Positions 18,244 through 25,337 of a stretch of 64,000 bases of DNA are shown in pieces. Numbering within the stretch: position 1 is the stretch's first letter; each line of letters begins with the position of its first letter. Source of the stretch: Streptomyces sp. NRRL B-3428. GTDB lineage: Bacteria > Actinomycetota > Actinomycetes > Streptomycetales > Streptomycetaceae. The stretch covers positions 1 to 64,000 of the forward strand of contig JOGW01000001.1 in NCBI GenBank assembly GCA_000721375.1. Reading direction: 5' to 3'. Made by a program: the position numbers and the translations under genes. The notes beneath the pieces are model-generated. The model did no database searches. It saw only the letters and a program-made list of their open reading frames with translations, and had not been told where the DNA came from.

Positions 18244-19710
18244 ATGCCCGAACGCCGTACCGTCGCCCTTGTCACTCTTGGCTGCGCCCGTAACGAGGTG
18301 GACTCGGAGGAGCTCGCAGGCCGCTTGGAGGCGGACGGCTGGGAGCTCGTCGAGAACGCCGAAGACGCGGATGTCGCCGTAGTCAACACCTGCGGATTCG
18401 TCGACGCCGCCAAGAAGGACTCCGTCGACGCCCTTCTTGAGGCCAATGACCTCAAGGACCATGGAAAGACCCAGGCCGTCGTCGCGGTCGGCTGTATGGC
18501 CGAGCGGTACGGCAAGGAGCTCGCCGAGGCCCTGCCCGAGGCCGACGGTGTGCTCGGTTTCGACGACTACACCGACATCTCCAGTCGCCTGAACACCATC
18601 CTCAGCGGTGGCAGTGTCGAGGCGCACACCCCGCGCGACCGCCGCAAGCTGCTGCCGATCACGCCCGCCGAGCGCCAGGCCGCCGCTGCGGGCACCGCGC
18701 TGCCCGGGCACGCCCAGGCGCCCGAGGACCTTCCCGAGGGGCTTGCTCCGGCTTCCGGTCCGCGCGCGCCCATGCGGCGCCGCATGGGCACGGCTCCCGT
18801 CGCCTCGGTGAAGCTGGCCTCCGGCTGCGACCGGCGCTGCTCGTTCTGCGCGATCCCGTCCTTCCGCGGTTCCTTCATCTCCCGCCGGCCCTCGGACGTG
18901 CTCGGTGAGACGCGCTGGCTGGCCGAGCAGGGCGTGAAGGAGATCATGCTGGTCTCCGAGAACAACACCTCGTACGGCAAGGACCTCGGCGACATCCGCC
19001 TTCTGGAGACGCTGCTGCCGGAGCTGGCGGCTGTCGACGGGATCGAGCGGGTGCGCGTCAGCTACCTCCAGCCGGCCGAGATGCGCCCGGGCCTGATCGA
19101 CGTGCTGACCTCCACCGAGAACGTCGCCCCGTACTTCGATCTCTCCTTCCAGCACTCCGCGCCGAACGTGCTGCGCGCCATGCGCCGCTTCGGCGACACC
19201 GACCGCTTCCTGGAGCTGCTCGACACGATCCGCGCCAAGGCCCCCACGGCCGGTGTGCGGTCCAACTTCATCGTGGGCTTCCCCGGTGAGACCGAGGCCG
19301 ATGTGGCCGAGCTCGAGCGCTTCCTGACGGGTGCGCGGCTCGACGCGATCGGGGTGTTCGGGTACTCCGACGAGGACGGCACCGAGGCCGCCACGTACGA
19401 CAACAAGCTGGACGTGGACGTGGTCGCCGAGCGGCTCGCGCGGATCTCGCGGCTGGCCGAGGAGCTGACCCACCAGCGGGCCGACGAGCGTGTGGGGGAG
19501 ACCCTGCGGGTGCTCGTCGAGTCCGTGGAGTCCGCAGAGGGAGACGACGGCGCCACCGGCCGCGGTGCCCACCAGGCGCCCGAGACCGATGGACAGGTGG
19601 TGTTCACCTCGAATCAAGGCTTGACTGTCGGACGTATGGTCGAGGCAAAGGTCGTCGGTACCGAAGGCGTCGACCTGATCGTCGAATGTCTTGAGGAGAC
19701 TGGCAGATGA
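18244..19710 (+). CDS. rimO: Ribosomal protein S12 methylthiotransferase RimO
   Basis: 488 residues. The UPF0004 N-terminal domain carries three cluster cysteines ([12 protein letters not shown] with Cys-14, [19 protein letters not shown]). The radical-SAM domain has [19 protein letters not shown], with CxxxCxxC at about 195/199/202 binding the SAM-ligating [4Fe-4S] cluster. [17 protein letters not shown] and a C-terminal TRAM-type segment (about 420-488) follow. RimO adds a methylthio group to the conserved Asp of ribosomal protein S12. The [15 protein letters not shown] and [10 protein letters not shown] blocks distinguish it from MiaB, whose own gene lies at 60247. A 40-residue linker ([18 protein letters not shown] to about 180) precedes the radical-SAM core. 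Its stop overlaps the pgsA start (ATGA), implying coupled translation. Confidence 0.93.
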   Translation: MPERRTVALVTLGCARNEVDSEELAGRLEADGWELVENAEDADVAVVNTCGFVDAAKKDSVDALLEANDLKDHGKTQAVVAVGCMAERYGKELAEALPEADGVLGFDDYTDISSRLNTILSGGSVEAHTPRDRRKLLPITPAERQAAAAGTALPGHAQAPEDLPEGLAPASGPRAPMRRRMGTAPVASVKLASGCDRRCSFCAIPSFRGSFISRRPSDVLGETRWLAEQGVKEIMLVSENNTSYGKDLGDIRLLETLLPELAAVDGIERVRVSYLQPAEMRPGLIDVLTSTENVAPYFDLSFQHSAPNVLRAMRRFGDTDRFLELLDTIRAKAPTAGVRSNFIVGFPGETEADVAELERFLTGARLDAIGVFGYSDEDGTEAATYDNKLDVDVVAERLARISRLAEELTHQRADERVGETLRVLVESVESAEGDDGATGRGAHQAPETDGQVVFTSNQGLTVGRMVEAKVVGTEGVDLIVECLEETGR

Positions 19711-20381
19711 CGGGAGTCCCGGCGTCCGCGGCGGGCGGGGCCGGCGGTAAGCCGGTGCCCGGCGGGAAGCTGGGTGCTGCGGCCGTCAATCAGGCCAGCC
19801 TCTGGAACATCGCCAACATCCTCACCATGATCCGGCTGCTGCTCGTGCCGGGCTTCGTGATGCTGCTGCTTGCGAACGGCGGATACGACCCGGCCATGCG
19901 CGCCTGGGCCTGGGCGGCCTTTGCGATCGCCATGATCACGGACCTGTTCGACGGGCATCTGGCCCGTACGTACAACCTCGTCACCGACTTCGGGAAGATC
20001 GCCGACCCGATCGCCGACAAGGCGATCATGGGTGCCGCGCTGATCTGCCTCTCCTACCTCGGCGATCTGCCGTGGTGGGTGACCGGCGTGATCCTCGGCC
20101 GTGAGCTCGGCATCACGCTTCTTCGCTTCATCGTCATCCGGTACGGGGTGATCCCCGCCAGCCGCGGCGGCAAGCTGAAGACGCTCGCCCAGGGAACGGC
20201 CGTCGGCATGTACGTCCTGCCGCTCACCGGGCCGCTGGCCACGCTGCGTTTCTGGGTGATGGCCATAGCTGTCGTGCTCACCGTGGTGACCGGCCTGGAC
20301 TACGTGCGCCAGGCCGTCGTGCTGCGGCGGCAGGGGCTCGCGAAGGAGCGGGCCGAGGCAGAGGCGCTGGAGCGCTCGTGA
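19707..20381 (+). CDS. pgsA: CDP-diacylglycerol-glycerol-3-phosphate phosphatidyltransferase-family enzyme (PgsA)
   Basis: 224 residues with about five membrane segments. The CDP-alcohol phosphotransferase signature D-x2-D-G-x2-A-R-x8-G-x3-D-x3-D is intact ([27 protein letters not shown], split here: acceptor Asp residues in DLFDGHLAR and [10 protein letters not shown]). The family joins a polyol phosphate to CDP-diacylglycerol; the PgsA assignment (phosphatidylglycerophosphate synthesis) rests on length and on the rimO-pgsA-cinA order common in actinomycetes. It overlaps rimO by four bases and the next gene by four bases, so the run is probably one transcript. Confidence 0.87.
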   Translation: MTGVPASAAGGAGGKPVPGGKLGAAAVNQASLWNIANILTMIRLLLVPGFVMLLLANGGYDPAMRAWAWAAFAIAMITDLFDGHLARTYNLVTDFGKIADPIADKAIMGAALICLSYLGDLPWWVTGVILGRELGITLLRFIVIRYGVIPASRGGKLKTLAQGTAVGMYVLPLTGPLATLRFWVMAIAVVLTVVTGLDYVRQAVVLRRQGLAKERAEAEALERS

Positions 20382-20959
20382 CCCCCGAGGCGGCCCTTGT
20401 GCAGGAGCTGCTGGTCTCACGAGGTGAAACTCTGGCGGTCGCGGAATCGTTGACCGGGGGTATGGTCGCGGCAGAGATCACGGCCGTGCCGGGCGCCTCC
20501 AAGGTCCTGCGCGGCTCCGTCACCGCGTACGCCACCGAGATCAAGCATTCGGTGCTCGGGGTGGACGCTTCTCTGCTTGCCGAGCGCGGCGCGGTCGATC
20601 CCGAGGTCGCACGGCAGATGGCTCTCGGTGTGCGCCGGCTGCTCGGCGCGGACTGGGGAATCGCCACCACGGGCGTCGCGGGACCCGACCCACAGGACGG
20701 GCAGCCGGTCGGCACGGTGTACGTGGCCGTGGCGGGACCGGACTTCGCCGCCGTCACGGAACTGGCCGATGCCGTCACGGAACCGGACGAACCCACCAGG
20801 CGTTCCGGTCCGGAACATGGGAAAGTCGCAGCTCTGAGGTTGAACGGCGACCGTACGGAAATTCGTATGGAGAGTGTACGGAGCGTGCTCGATCTGCTCG
20901 CGAGCGAACTGATCGGGAATGCGAGCGCACAGGATACGGAACAGAACGGGGGGACTTGA
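20378..20959 (+). CDS. cinA: CinA C-terminal-type nicotinamide-nucleotide amidase (PncC)
   Basis: 193 residues made of the CinA C-terminal domain alone: [36 protein letters not shown] and the [22 protein letters not shown] signature. Enzymes of this family deamidate NMN to NaMN and recycle pyridine nucleotides; the name comes from a competence locus. A 30-residue insert near 125-155 (about [14 protein letters not shown]) is longer than in minimal homologues. GTG 20378 overlaps the pgsA stop. Its stop codon overlaps a further ATG at 20959, leading into the small ORF and clgR. Confidence 0.9.
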   Translation: MTPEAALVQELLVSRGETLAVAESLTGGMVAAEITAVPGASKVLRGSVTAYATEIKHSVLGVDASLLAERGAVDPEVARQMALGVRRLLGADWGIATTGVAGPDPQDGQPVGTVYVAVAGPDFAAVTELADAVTEPDEPTRRSGPEHGKVAALRLNGDRTEIRMESVRSVLDLLASELIGNASAQDTEQNGGT

Positions 20960-21072
20960 TGTTTGCAGCCCTGAGTGAACACGACATCGCTCCCCGCACG
21001 GCCGCCCCGCGAGGCGGTACGGTGGGGCGTGAAGGATGCGGCTACGCGGTCCGAGGAGGGAGCCACCGATGA
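20959..21072 (+). CDS. Possible 37-residue coupling ORF between cinA and clgR
   Basis: An ATG overlapping the cinA stop (TGATG) opens a 37-codon frame starting [20 protein letters not shown]. It ends at a TGA that overlaps the clgR start codon (ATGA at 21069-21072). Both junctions therefore allow ribosomes to reinitiate without leaving the message. The product has no recognisable domain. It may be a real microprotein or only a device that links clgR translation to cinA. The clgR ribosome-binding site GAGGAGGG lies within its last codons. Confidence 0.35.
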   Translation: MFAALSEHDIAPRTAAPRGGTVGREGCGYAVRGGSHR

Positions 21073-21458
21073 TTCTGCTCCGTCGCCTGCTGGGTGACGT
21101 GCTGCGTCGGCAGCGCCAGCGCCAGGGCCGTACTCTGCGCGAAGTCTCCTCGTCCGCCCGAGTCTCGCTCGGCTATCTCTCCGAGGTGGAGCGGGGGCAG
21201 AAGGAGGCATCCTCCGAGCTGCTGTCCGCGATCTGCGACGCGCTTGACGTACGGATGTCCGAGCTCATGCGTGAGGTCAGCGACGAGCTGTCCCTCGCCG
21301 AGCTGGCCGCTTCGGCCGCCGCGGGGGAGACCGCCGCGCGCGAGCCGGTGCCTGCCGGAGTGCGTCCCATGCTCAATTCCGTCTCCGTGGCCGGTGTGCC
21401 GCCGGAGCGGGTCACCATCAAGGCGCCCGCCGAGGCTGTGGACGTGGTCGCCGCCTGA
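21069..21458 (+). CDS. clgR: ClgR, XRE-family activator of clp protease genes
   Basis: 129 residues. Residues about 8-70 are a Cro/CI helix-turn-helix ([40 protein letters not shown]), a near-textbook ClgR sequence. In Streptomyces and corynebacteria ClgR activates clpP1P2, clpC and lon. The extreme C-terminus is VDVVAA; terminal Ala-Ala is the signal by which Streptomyces ClgR is itself destroyed by ClpP, closing a feedback loop. ATG 21069 has GAGGAGGG about six bases upstream and is preferred over the in-frame start at 21036, which adds only 11 unlikely residues. Confidence 0.93.
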   Translation: MILLRRLLGDVLRRQRQRQGRTLREVSSSARVSLGYLSEVERGQKEASSELLSAICDALDVRMSELMREVSDELSLAELAASAAAGETAAREPVPAGVRPMLNSVSVAGVPPERVTIKAPAEAVDVVAA

Positions 21459-21468
21459 TCGGTCTGTC

Positions 21469-21507
21469 GCAAGAGCCCCGGCCCGGGTTTCCGGCCGGGG
21501 CTCTTGC
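21469..21507 (+). terminator. Terminator after clgR
   Basis: GCAAGAGCCCCGGCC pairs perfectly with GGCCGGGGCTCTTGC across a nine-base loop, starting ten bases after the clgR stop. It ends the rimO-clgR run. Confidence 0.75.
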
Positions 21508-21610
21508 GTTGCCAGGGTCGTCTGCCTGGGGGCTTGGTCCGGATGCCCGCTTTAGGTCGGATATGCGAAGGTGGGACGGGTCAGGGGGTCTGTCTCTACG
21601 GGAGTAACGC

Positions 21611-22081
21611 ATGTACGTCGTGAAGAGCCCGCTGTCCGACTCCGACCTGAAGACCGTCTCCGAGGCCCTGCAAGGTGCGCTCGTGGATCTGGTGGACCTC
21701 TCGCTGGTGGCGAAGCAGATCCACTGGAACGTCGTCGGGCCCCGCTTCCGCTCCGTCCATCTGCAGCTCGACGAAGTCGTGGACACCGCGCGGCTGCACT
21801 CCGACACCGTGGCCGAGCGCGCCTCGACCCTCGGGGTCTCGCCCGACGGGCGGGCGGCGACCGTGGCGCAGACCAGTGGTATCGGTGCGGTGCACGAGGG
21901 CTGGGTGAAGGACGTCGATGCCGTACGGGCGCTGGTGGACGCGCTCGGTGCGGTGATCACGCGGATGCGTGAGCGGATCAATGCCACCGGGGACGCGGAC
22001 CCCGTCAGCCAGGACATCTTCATCGGGATCACCGCGGATCTGGAGAAGCATCACTGGATGTTCCAGGCGGAGAACGGCTGA
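21611..22081 (+). CDS. dps: Dps-family ferritin-like DNA-binding protein
   Basis: 156 residues, the usual Dps length. The intersubunit ferroxidase ligands are all in place: His in KQIHWNVVGPRF, His and Asp in VHLQLDEVVDTA, Asp and Glu in HSDTVAERASTLG. A compact four-helix bundle with a C-terminal IFIGITADLEKHHWMFQAE helix follows. Dps dodecamers oxidise and store iron and compact DNA in stationary phase and during sporulation. Neither a long Lys-rich N-terminal nor C-terminal tail is present. ATG 21611 has a GGGAG site (21599-21603) upstream. In S. coelicolor the DpsB paralogue is next to clgR, fitting this context. Confidence 0.92.
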   Translation: MYVVKSPLSDSDLKTVSEALQGALVDLVDLSLVAKQIHWNVVGPRFRSVHLQLDEVVDTARLHSDTVAERASTLGVSPDGRAATVAQTSGIGAVHEGWVKDVDAVRALVDALGAVITRMRERINATGDADPVSQDIFIGITADLEKHHWMFQAENG

Positions 22082-22100
22082 GGTTCCGCAGCGCGTCGCC

Positions 22101-22133
22101 GGACCCGGTGCCGGCCTCACGCCCGCCGGGTCC
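22101..22133 (+). terminator. Probable terminator after dps
   Basis: GGACCCGG (22101-22108) pairs with CCGGGTCC (22126-22133), followed by TTCCTCG. It begins 20 bases after the dps stop. The next 218 bases up to 22351 show no further gene. Confidence 0.5.
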
Positions 22134-22351
22134 TTCCTCGTCCGCATGGCGCCGACCACCCTGACCGGCAGGGCGGTGAGCATGCGGCCCTGGATGCGTC
22201 CCGGGCAAGAGGGGCGGAGACTGGGGAGCCGAGGGGGCGAGATGGGATCGGTTCCGGCGCCCCTTGCGCACCGGATGACTCCGATGCGCCCTCCCGACGG
22301 GTGATCGGCCGCGCTTAGCGTCGACGTGCCGCGGGGTTGGAGGTGGTGGCC

Positions 22352-22708
22352 GTGGCCGGTGGGAGCGTTCTGATACGCAGGGTTCCGCGTGGGGTTCTGG
22401 TCGCCGTGGGTCTCGTCGGCGGAGCCGTCTGGTGGTGGGCCGTGGGGCGGCTGCTCTTGGCGCCGCCCGGTGCTGCCGGCGTCCTGGAGGGGTCCATAGT
22501 CGCCGGGGGGTGGGGGCTCAGCCTGCTGCCCGTGCATACGGTGCCGTGGGCGCGGGCCGTGGGCCCGCGGCGGGTGCGGGCCGCTTACCGGGCGCGGGCG
22601 CGGCGGCAGGCGGTGCTGCGGCGGGCTGTGGGGGACGACGGGCCGATGCCCGGTCTCACCAAGGCATGGCGACGCCGCCGTTGGGGCGGAGGATCTGGCC
22701 CGTCGTGA
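22352..22708 (+). CDS. Small hypothetical membrane protein
   Basis: About 118 residues starting at GTG 22352 (GGAGG lies 10-14 bases upstream). Two hydrophobic helices (VPRGVLVAVGLVGGAVWWWAV and AAGVLEGSIVAGGWGLSLLP) are followed by an Arg-rich cytosolic tail (RRVRAAYRARARRQAVLRR). I do not recognise a family. The last 53 bases overlap antisense with the 3' end of the SDR gene, so its final residues are constrained by that gene; the coding frame's third-position GC is consistent with a real gene up to the overlap. Confidence 0.55.
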   Translation: MAGGSVLIRRVPRGVLVAVGLVGGAVWWWAVGRLLLAPPGAAGVLEGSIVAGGWGLSLLPVHTVPWARAVGPRRVRAAYRARARRQAVLRRAVGDDGPMPGLTKAWRRRRWGGGSGPS

Positions 22709-23423
22709 ACGAGGCCGCGTCCGATGCCAGATGCAGCACCGCGTGCGCGATCTCCTCGGGCAGACCGACCCGGCCGAGCGGGGACATCTTCGACATCAGT
22801 GCTTCGGTGTGCGCCTGGACCTCGCTGTTGTTGTGGCGCAGGGTCATCGGCGTGCGGATCCAGCCGGGGGCGACCGCGTTGACGCGGATGCCGTGGCGGC
22901 CGATCTCGGTCGCGAGCGTCTTGGTGAGCTGGACGACGGCCGCCTTCGCGGCGCCGTAGCAGAGCAGTCCGGGGCCGCCGGTGTCGACCGCGCCCGAAGC
23001 CATCGTGATGATGCTGCCCTTCGTGCCGTTCGCGATCATCACGCGGGCGGCCTCCTGGCAGGCGTACAGGATGCCCTTGAAGTTGATGTTCAGGACGCGG
23101 TCCAGGTCCTCGTCCGAGGTCTCAAGGACCGGGCTGCTGTGCATGACGCCGGCTACCGCCGCGAGGATGTCCGGCTGCGCCTGGACGATGGCGGCCTTGA
23201 GCTGCGCGCGGTCGGTGACGTCGACGATGTGGGTGTGGGCCGTGCCGCCCTCGGCCTTGATGGCGGTGGCCGTCGCGTGCAGGCCGTCCGCGTCGCGGTC
23301 CGCGCAGTGCACGGTGGCGCCGGCGCGGGCGAGAAGCCGGGCGCTTTCGCGGCCGATGCCGCTGGCGGCGCCGGTGATGAACGCGGTGCGGCCGGTGAGG
23401 TCGTACGCCTGGATGACGGGCAT
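22656..23423 (-). CDS. Short-chain dehydrogenase/reductase
   Basis: 255 residues, a classical SDR. TGxxxGxG cofactor loop: AFITGAASGIGRESARLL. NNAG-equivalent region: ILAAVAGVMHSSP. The catalytic Ser is in IITMASGAVDTGG and the Tyr-x3-Lys in CYGAAKAAVVQLTKT. PG motif: VAPGWIRTPMT. An Asp after beta-2 (HCADRDADGL) suggests NAD preference. Unlike typical SDRs the NAG triad is VAG. Substrate unknown. An exact 13-bp palindrome, TGACGG-T-CCGTCA, lies 24 bases upstream of the start and probably binds a TetR-type repressor. Confidence 0.88.
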   Translation of the reverse strand: MPVIQAYDLTGRTAFITGAASGIGRESARLLARAGATVHCADRDADGLHATATAIKAEGGTAHTHIVDVTDRAQLKAAIVQAQPDILAAVAGVMHSSPVLETSDEDLDRVLNINFKGILYACQEAARVMIANGTKGSIITMASGAVDTGGPGLLCYGAAKAAVVQLTKTLATEIGRHGIRVNAVAPGWIRTPMTLRHNNSEVQAHTEALMSKMSPLGRVGLPEEIAHAVLHLASDAASFTTGQILRPNGGVAMPW

Positions 23424-23446
23424 GGTCCGGACGGTACGGATTGATC

Positions 23447-23459
23447 TGACGGTCCGTCA
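23447..23459. promoter_or_regulatory. TetR-type operator in the SDR promoter
   Basis: TGACGG and CCGTCA flank a single base in a perfect inverted repeat, 24 bases upstream of the SDR start codon. The form (TTGACGG-N-CCGTCA) is that of many actinobacterial TetR-family repressor sites. No TetR gene is adjacent; the only one in the window is at 35038, whose operators look different. Confidence 0.5.
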
Positions 23460-23469
23460 ATTAGTCGTG

Positions 23470-23520
23470 CGGGATTGGTTGCACGGGATTCGTTGTACGG
23501 GATCGGCTGTACGGGATTGC
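23470..23520. repeat. 14-bp tandem repeat, about 3.6 copies
   Basis: Four copies of CGGGATNSGNTGNA begin at 23470, 23484, 23498 and 23512 (the last partial). They sit between the nei stop codon and the SDR promoter. The copies differ at two to four positions, so the array is not recent. No function is visible. Confidence 0.6.
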
Positions 23521-23537
23521 AGGGGGAGTCGGTCCGC

Positions 23538-24332
23538 TTACGGGGTCGGACCCGACTGGCAGCGGGGGCACCAGTACGTGGGGCGGTCGCGGCTGCCGTC
23601 GCCCTGCTGTGCCGTGCGGACGGGGGTGCCGCAGCGCAGGCAGGGGCGTGGCGCTCTTCCGTAGACGTAGAGGCGCTGGTCGCGGCGGTTGGTGGTGGTG
23701 CGCGCCGGGCGGTCGCGGTTGGCGTCCAGGACGCGGTGGGCGGCCGCGATCAGGCGCGGGGCGAGGTTCTCCGGGAGGTCGCCGACCGGGGTCCAGGGGG
23801 TGACGGAGGCCATGAAGCACAGCTCGCTCTTGTAGATGTTGCCGATGCCGGCGAGGTTGCGCTGGTCGAGGAGGGCTTCGCCGAGTTCGCGGGCGGGGTC
23901 ATCGAGGAGGTTGGCGAGGGCCTTGTCGGGGTCCCAGTCCGGGCCGAGGAGGTCGGGGCCCAGGTGGCCGACGGCCTTGTGCTCGTCCGCGGTGCGCAGG
24001 AGTTCCAGGACGGGGAGGCGGTAACCGACCGCGGTGCGGGTCTCGTTGGCGAGGATGGCTCGGATCTGGTGGGTCTGGCCGCCGGTCCAGCGCTCGCCTG
24101 GCGCGAAGATGCGCCACGAGCCGTCCATGCGGAGGTGGGAGTGGAGGGTGAGGCCGCCCTCGATACGGGTGAGCAGGTGCTTTCCGCGGGGGGTGACGTC
24201 GAGGATCTCGCGGCCGGTGAGGTCGGTGGTGGCGTACTTCGGTACGCGGAGGTCGCTGCGGGTCAGTGGTCTGCCGGCCAGGGCCTGGTGGAGGCGGGTG
24301 GCTGTCTGGTGGACGGTGTCGCCTTCGGGCAT
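23538..24332 (-). CDS. nei: Endonuclease VIII-like DNA glycosylase (Nei family)
   Basis: 264 residues. The N-terminus MPEGDTVHQTATRLHQAL has the catalytic Pro-2/Glu-3 of the Fpg/Nei family, and PEGDT is the Nei signature (Fpg has PELPEV). The H2TH helix region is RNLAGIGNIYKSELCF. The C-terminal zinc finger is CLRCGTPV and YWCPRCQ (Cys4). The enzyme removes oxidised pyrimidines or related lesions and nicks the strand. The frame continues upstream to 24464, but the catalytic Pro must follow the initiator Met, which fixes ATG 24332. nei and lhr are also near each other in mycobacteria. Confidence 0.93.
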   Translation of the reverse strand: MPEGDTVHQTATRLHQALAGRPLTRSDLRVPKYATTDLTGREILDVTPRGKHLLTRIEGGLTLHSHLRMDGSWRIFAPGERWTGGQTHQIRAILANETRTAVGYRLPVLELLRTADEHKAVGHLGPDLLGPDWDPDKALANLLDDPARELGEALLDQRNLAGIGNIYKSELCFMASVTPWTPVGDLPENLAPRLIAAAHRVLDANRDRPARTTTNRRDQRLYVYGRAPRPCLRCGTPVRTAQQGDGSRDRPTYWCPRCQSGPTP

Positions 24333-24387
24333 GGGGTCATTGTGGCTTGAGGGTGGGTTCTGTGGGGTCTGTGGGTTCTGTGAGTGT

Positions 24388-24431
24388 GGGTGGCTGGGGG
24401 TGGGTGCGGGTGGGTGCGGCCGGGTGGGGGG
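24388..24431 (+). other. G-run tract with quadruplex potential upstream of nei
   Basis: Seven runs of three to six G (24388, 24396, 24402, 24408, 24412, 24422, 24426) are separated by loops of one to seven bases. This satisfies the G3+N1-7 quadruplex rule several times over. It begins 55 bases upstream of the nei start on the strand opposite the nei message. The surrounding 24333-24462 shows no gene. Confidence 0.5.
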
Positions 24432-24462
24432 TGCCGGTTTGCCTGCGGCGGGCCTTTCCCCC

Positions 24463-24548
24463 ACCCCGCCCCTTCCCGAAACCGGGGCTCCGCCCCGGAC
24501 CCCGCATCCGAACTTCGTTCGGATCTGCTCAAACGCCGCAGGGGCTGA
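24463..24548. repeat. Dispersed intergenic repeat of the type common in Streptomyces
   Basis: Two stem-loops lie in tandem. CCGGGGC-TCC-GCCCCGG is at 24482-24498 and ATCCGAA-CTTCG-TTCGGAT at 24506-24524. They are followed by CTGCTCAAACGCCGCAGGGGCTGA. From memory, elements with GGGGCTCCGCCCC and TCAAACGCCGG are scattered in many Streptomyces genomes, often at 3' ends. Here it sits beyond the stop of the DUF4097 gene and may double as its terminator. Confidence 0.6.
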
Positions 24549-25217
24549 CTAGAGACTCCGCGCCGAGATGTTGCCGTAGGACGTGGTGGCCTTGATGGTC
24601 AGGTTCGGGGTGCCGGTCGTGTTGCGCAGGGCGTTCTCGATACGGCCGTAACCCGTGCCCGCGTCCAGGGAGGCGGAGGCCTCCGACGTGGCGGAGAGGG
24701 TGATGTCGCCGTGCTCGGTGGTGAGTTCGAAGCTGCCGCCGACCGCCTCGGCTATGGCGATGTCGCCCTTCTGCGTGCTGATCCGTGCCGGGCCGCCGAG
24801 GCGGCCGACCGTGATGTCGCCGGCCTGGAGCGTGAGCGTGGCGGACTCGGTCTCGGCGAGCTCGACCGTGCCGTGGGCGCCTTCGAACGTGACGTCCCCG
24901 AGGCGGCCGGTGCCCGTGAGCTCCGAGCTCGCGGCCTTCGCGTCGATACGGGAGCCGGCGGGCAGCTGGACCGTGATCGCCACGGAGCCCGAGTTGCCGA
25001 GGGCGCGGTGCTGCGCCGGGTCGGACTCGACGCGCAGGACGCCGTCGGCGAAGGCGACGGTGACCTTCTCGGCGGCCTTGGCGTCACGGCCGCTCGAAGC
25101 GTTCGCGGGACCGACCTCGACCGTGGTGTCGGCGCGGTCGGCGGCGATGAAGTGGATCCGGCCTGCGGGGATGTCCAGGACGGCGGAGATCGGGGCGGGG
25201 GTGTCGAACTTGTGCAT
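24549..25217 (-). CDS. DUF4097-family beta-helical protein
   Basis: 222 residues with no signal peptide. After MHKFDTPAPISAVLDIPAGRIHFIAA the protein is a series of short beta repeats (DVTFEGAHGTVELAETESATLT, split: DVTFEGAHGTVELAE; GDITVGRLGGPARISTQKGD; GGSFELTTEHGDITLSA; YGNISARSL). This is the DUF4097/adhesin-like repeat pattern that folds as a right-handed beta-helix. Family members are often encoded beside PadR or anti-sigma regulators, but none is adjacent here. The start ATG 25217 lies in a 120-bp gap downstream of lhr on the same strand. Function unknown. Confidence 0.8.
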   Translation of the reverse strand: MHKFDTPAPISAVLDIPAGRIHFIAADRADTTVEVGPANASSGRDAKAAEKVTVAFADGVLRVESDPAQHRALGNSGSVAITVQLPAGSRIDAKAASSELTGTGRLGDVTFEGAHGTVELAETESATLTLQAGDITVGRLGGPARISTQKGDIAIAEAVGGSFELTTEHGDITLSATSEASASLDAGTGYGRIENALRNTTGTPNLTIKATTSYGNISARSL

Positions 25218-25337
25218 CGTGTTCTTCCTCTGCTCGCATACCTGATCTTGATCCGAAGCGGGAAACGCTACGTCGAGACCGGGCCTGGGGCAATGGCGGA
25301 CGGTGCAACCCCCGTTAAGAACGCGTCAGTTGAGTGC

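Noticed and set aside
22082-22351. Possible gene in the 270-bp gap after dps
   Set aside because: Only a terminator-like hairpin and GC-rich filler; no start with ribosome-binding site and no recognisable product.
24263-24532. Minus-strand ORF upstream of nei in the G-rich region
   Set aside because: It is low-complexity Pro/His/Thr from the G-run tract and dispersed repeat and overlaps the nei start.
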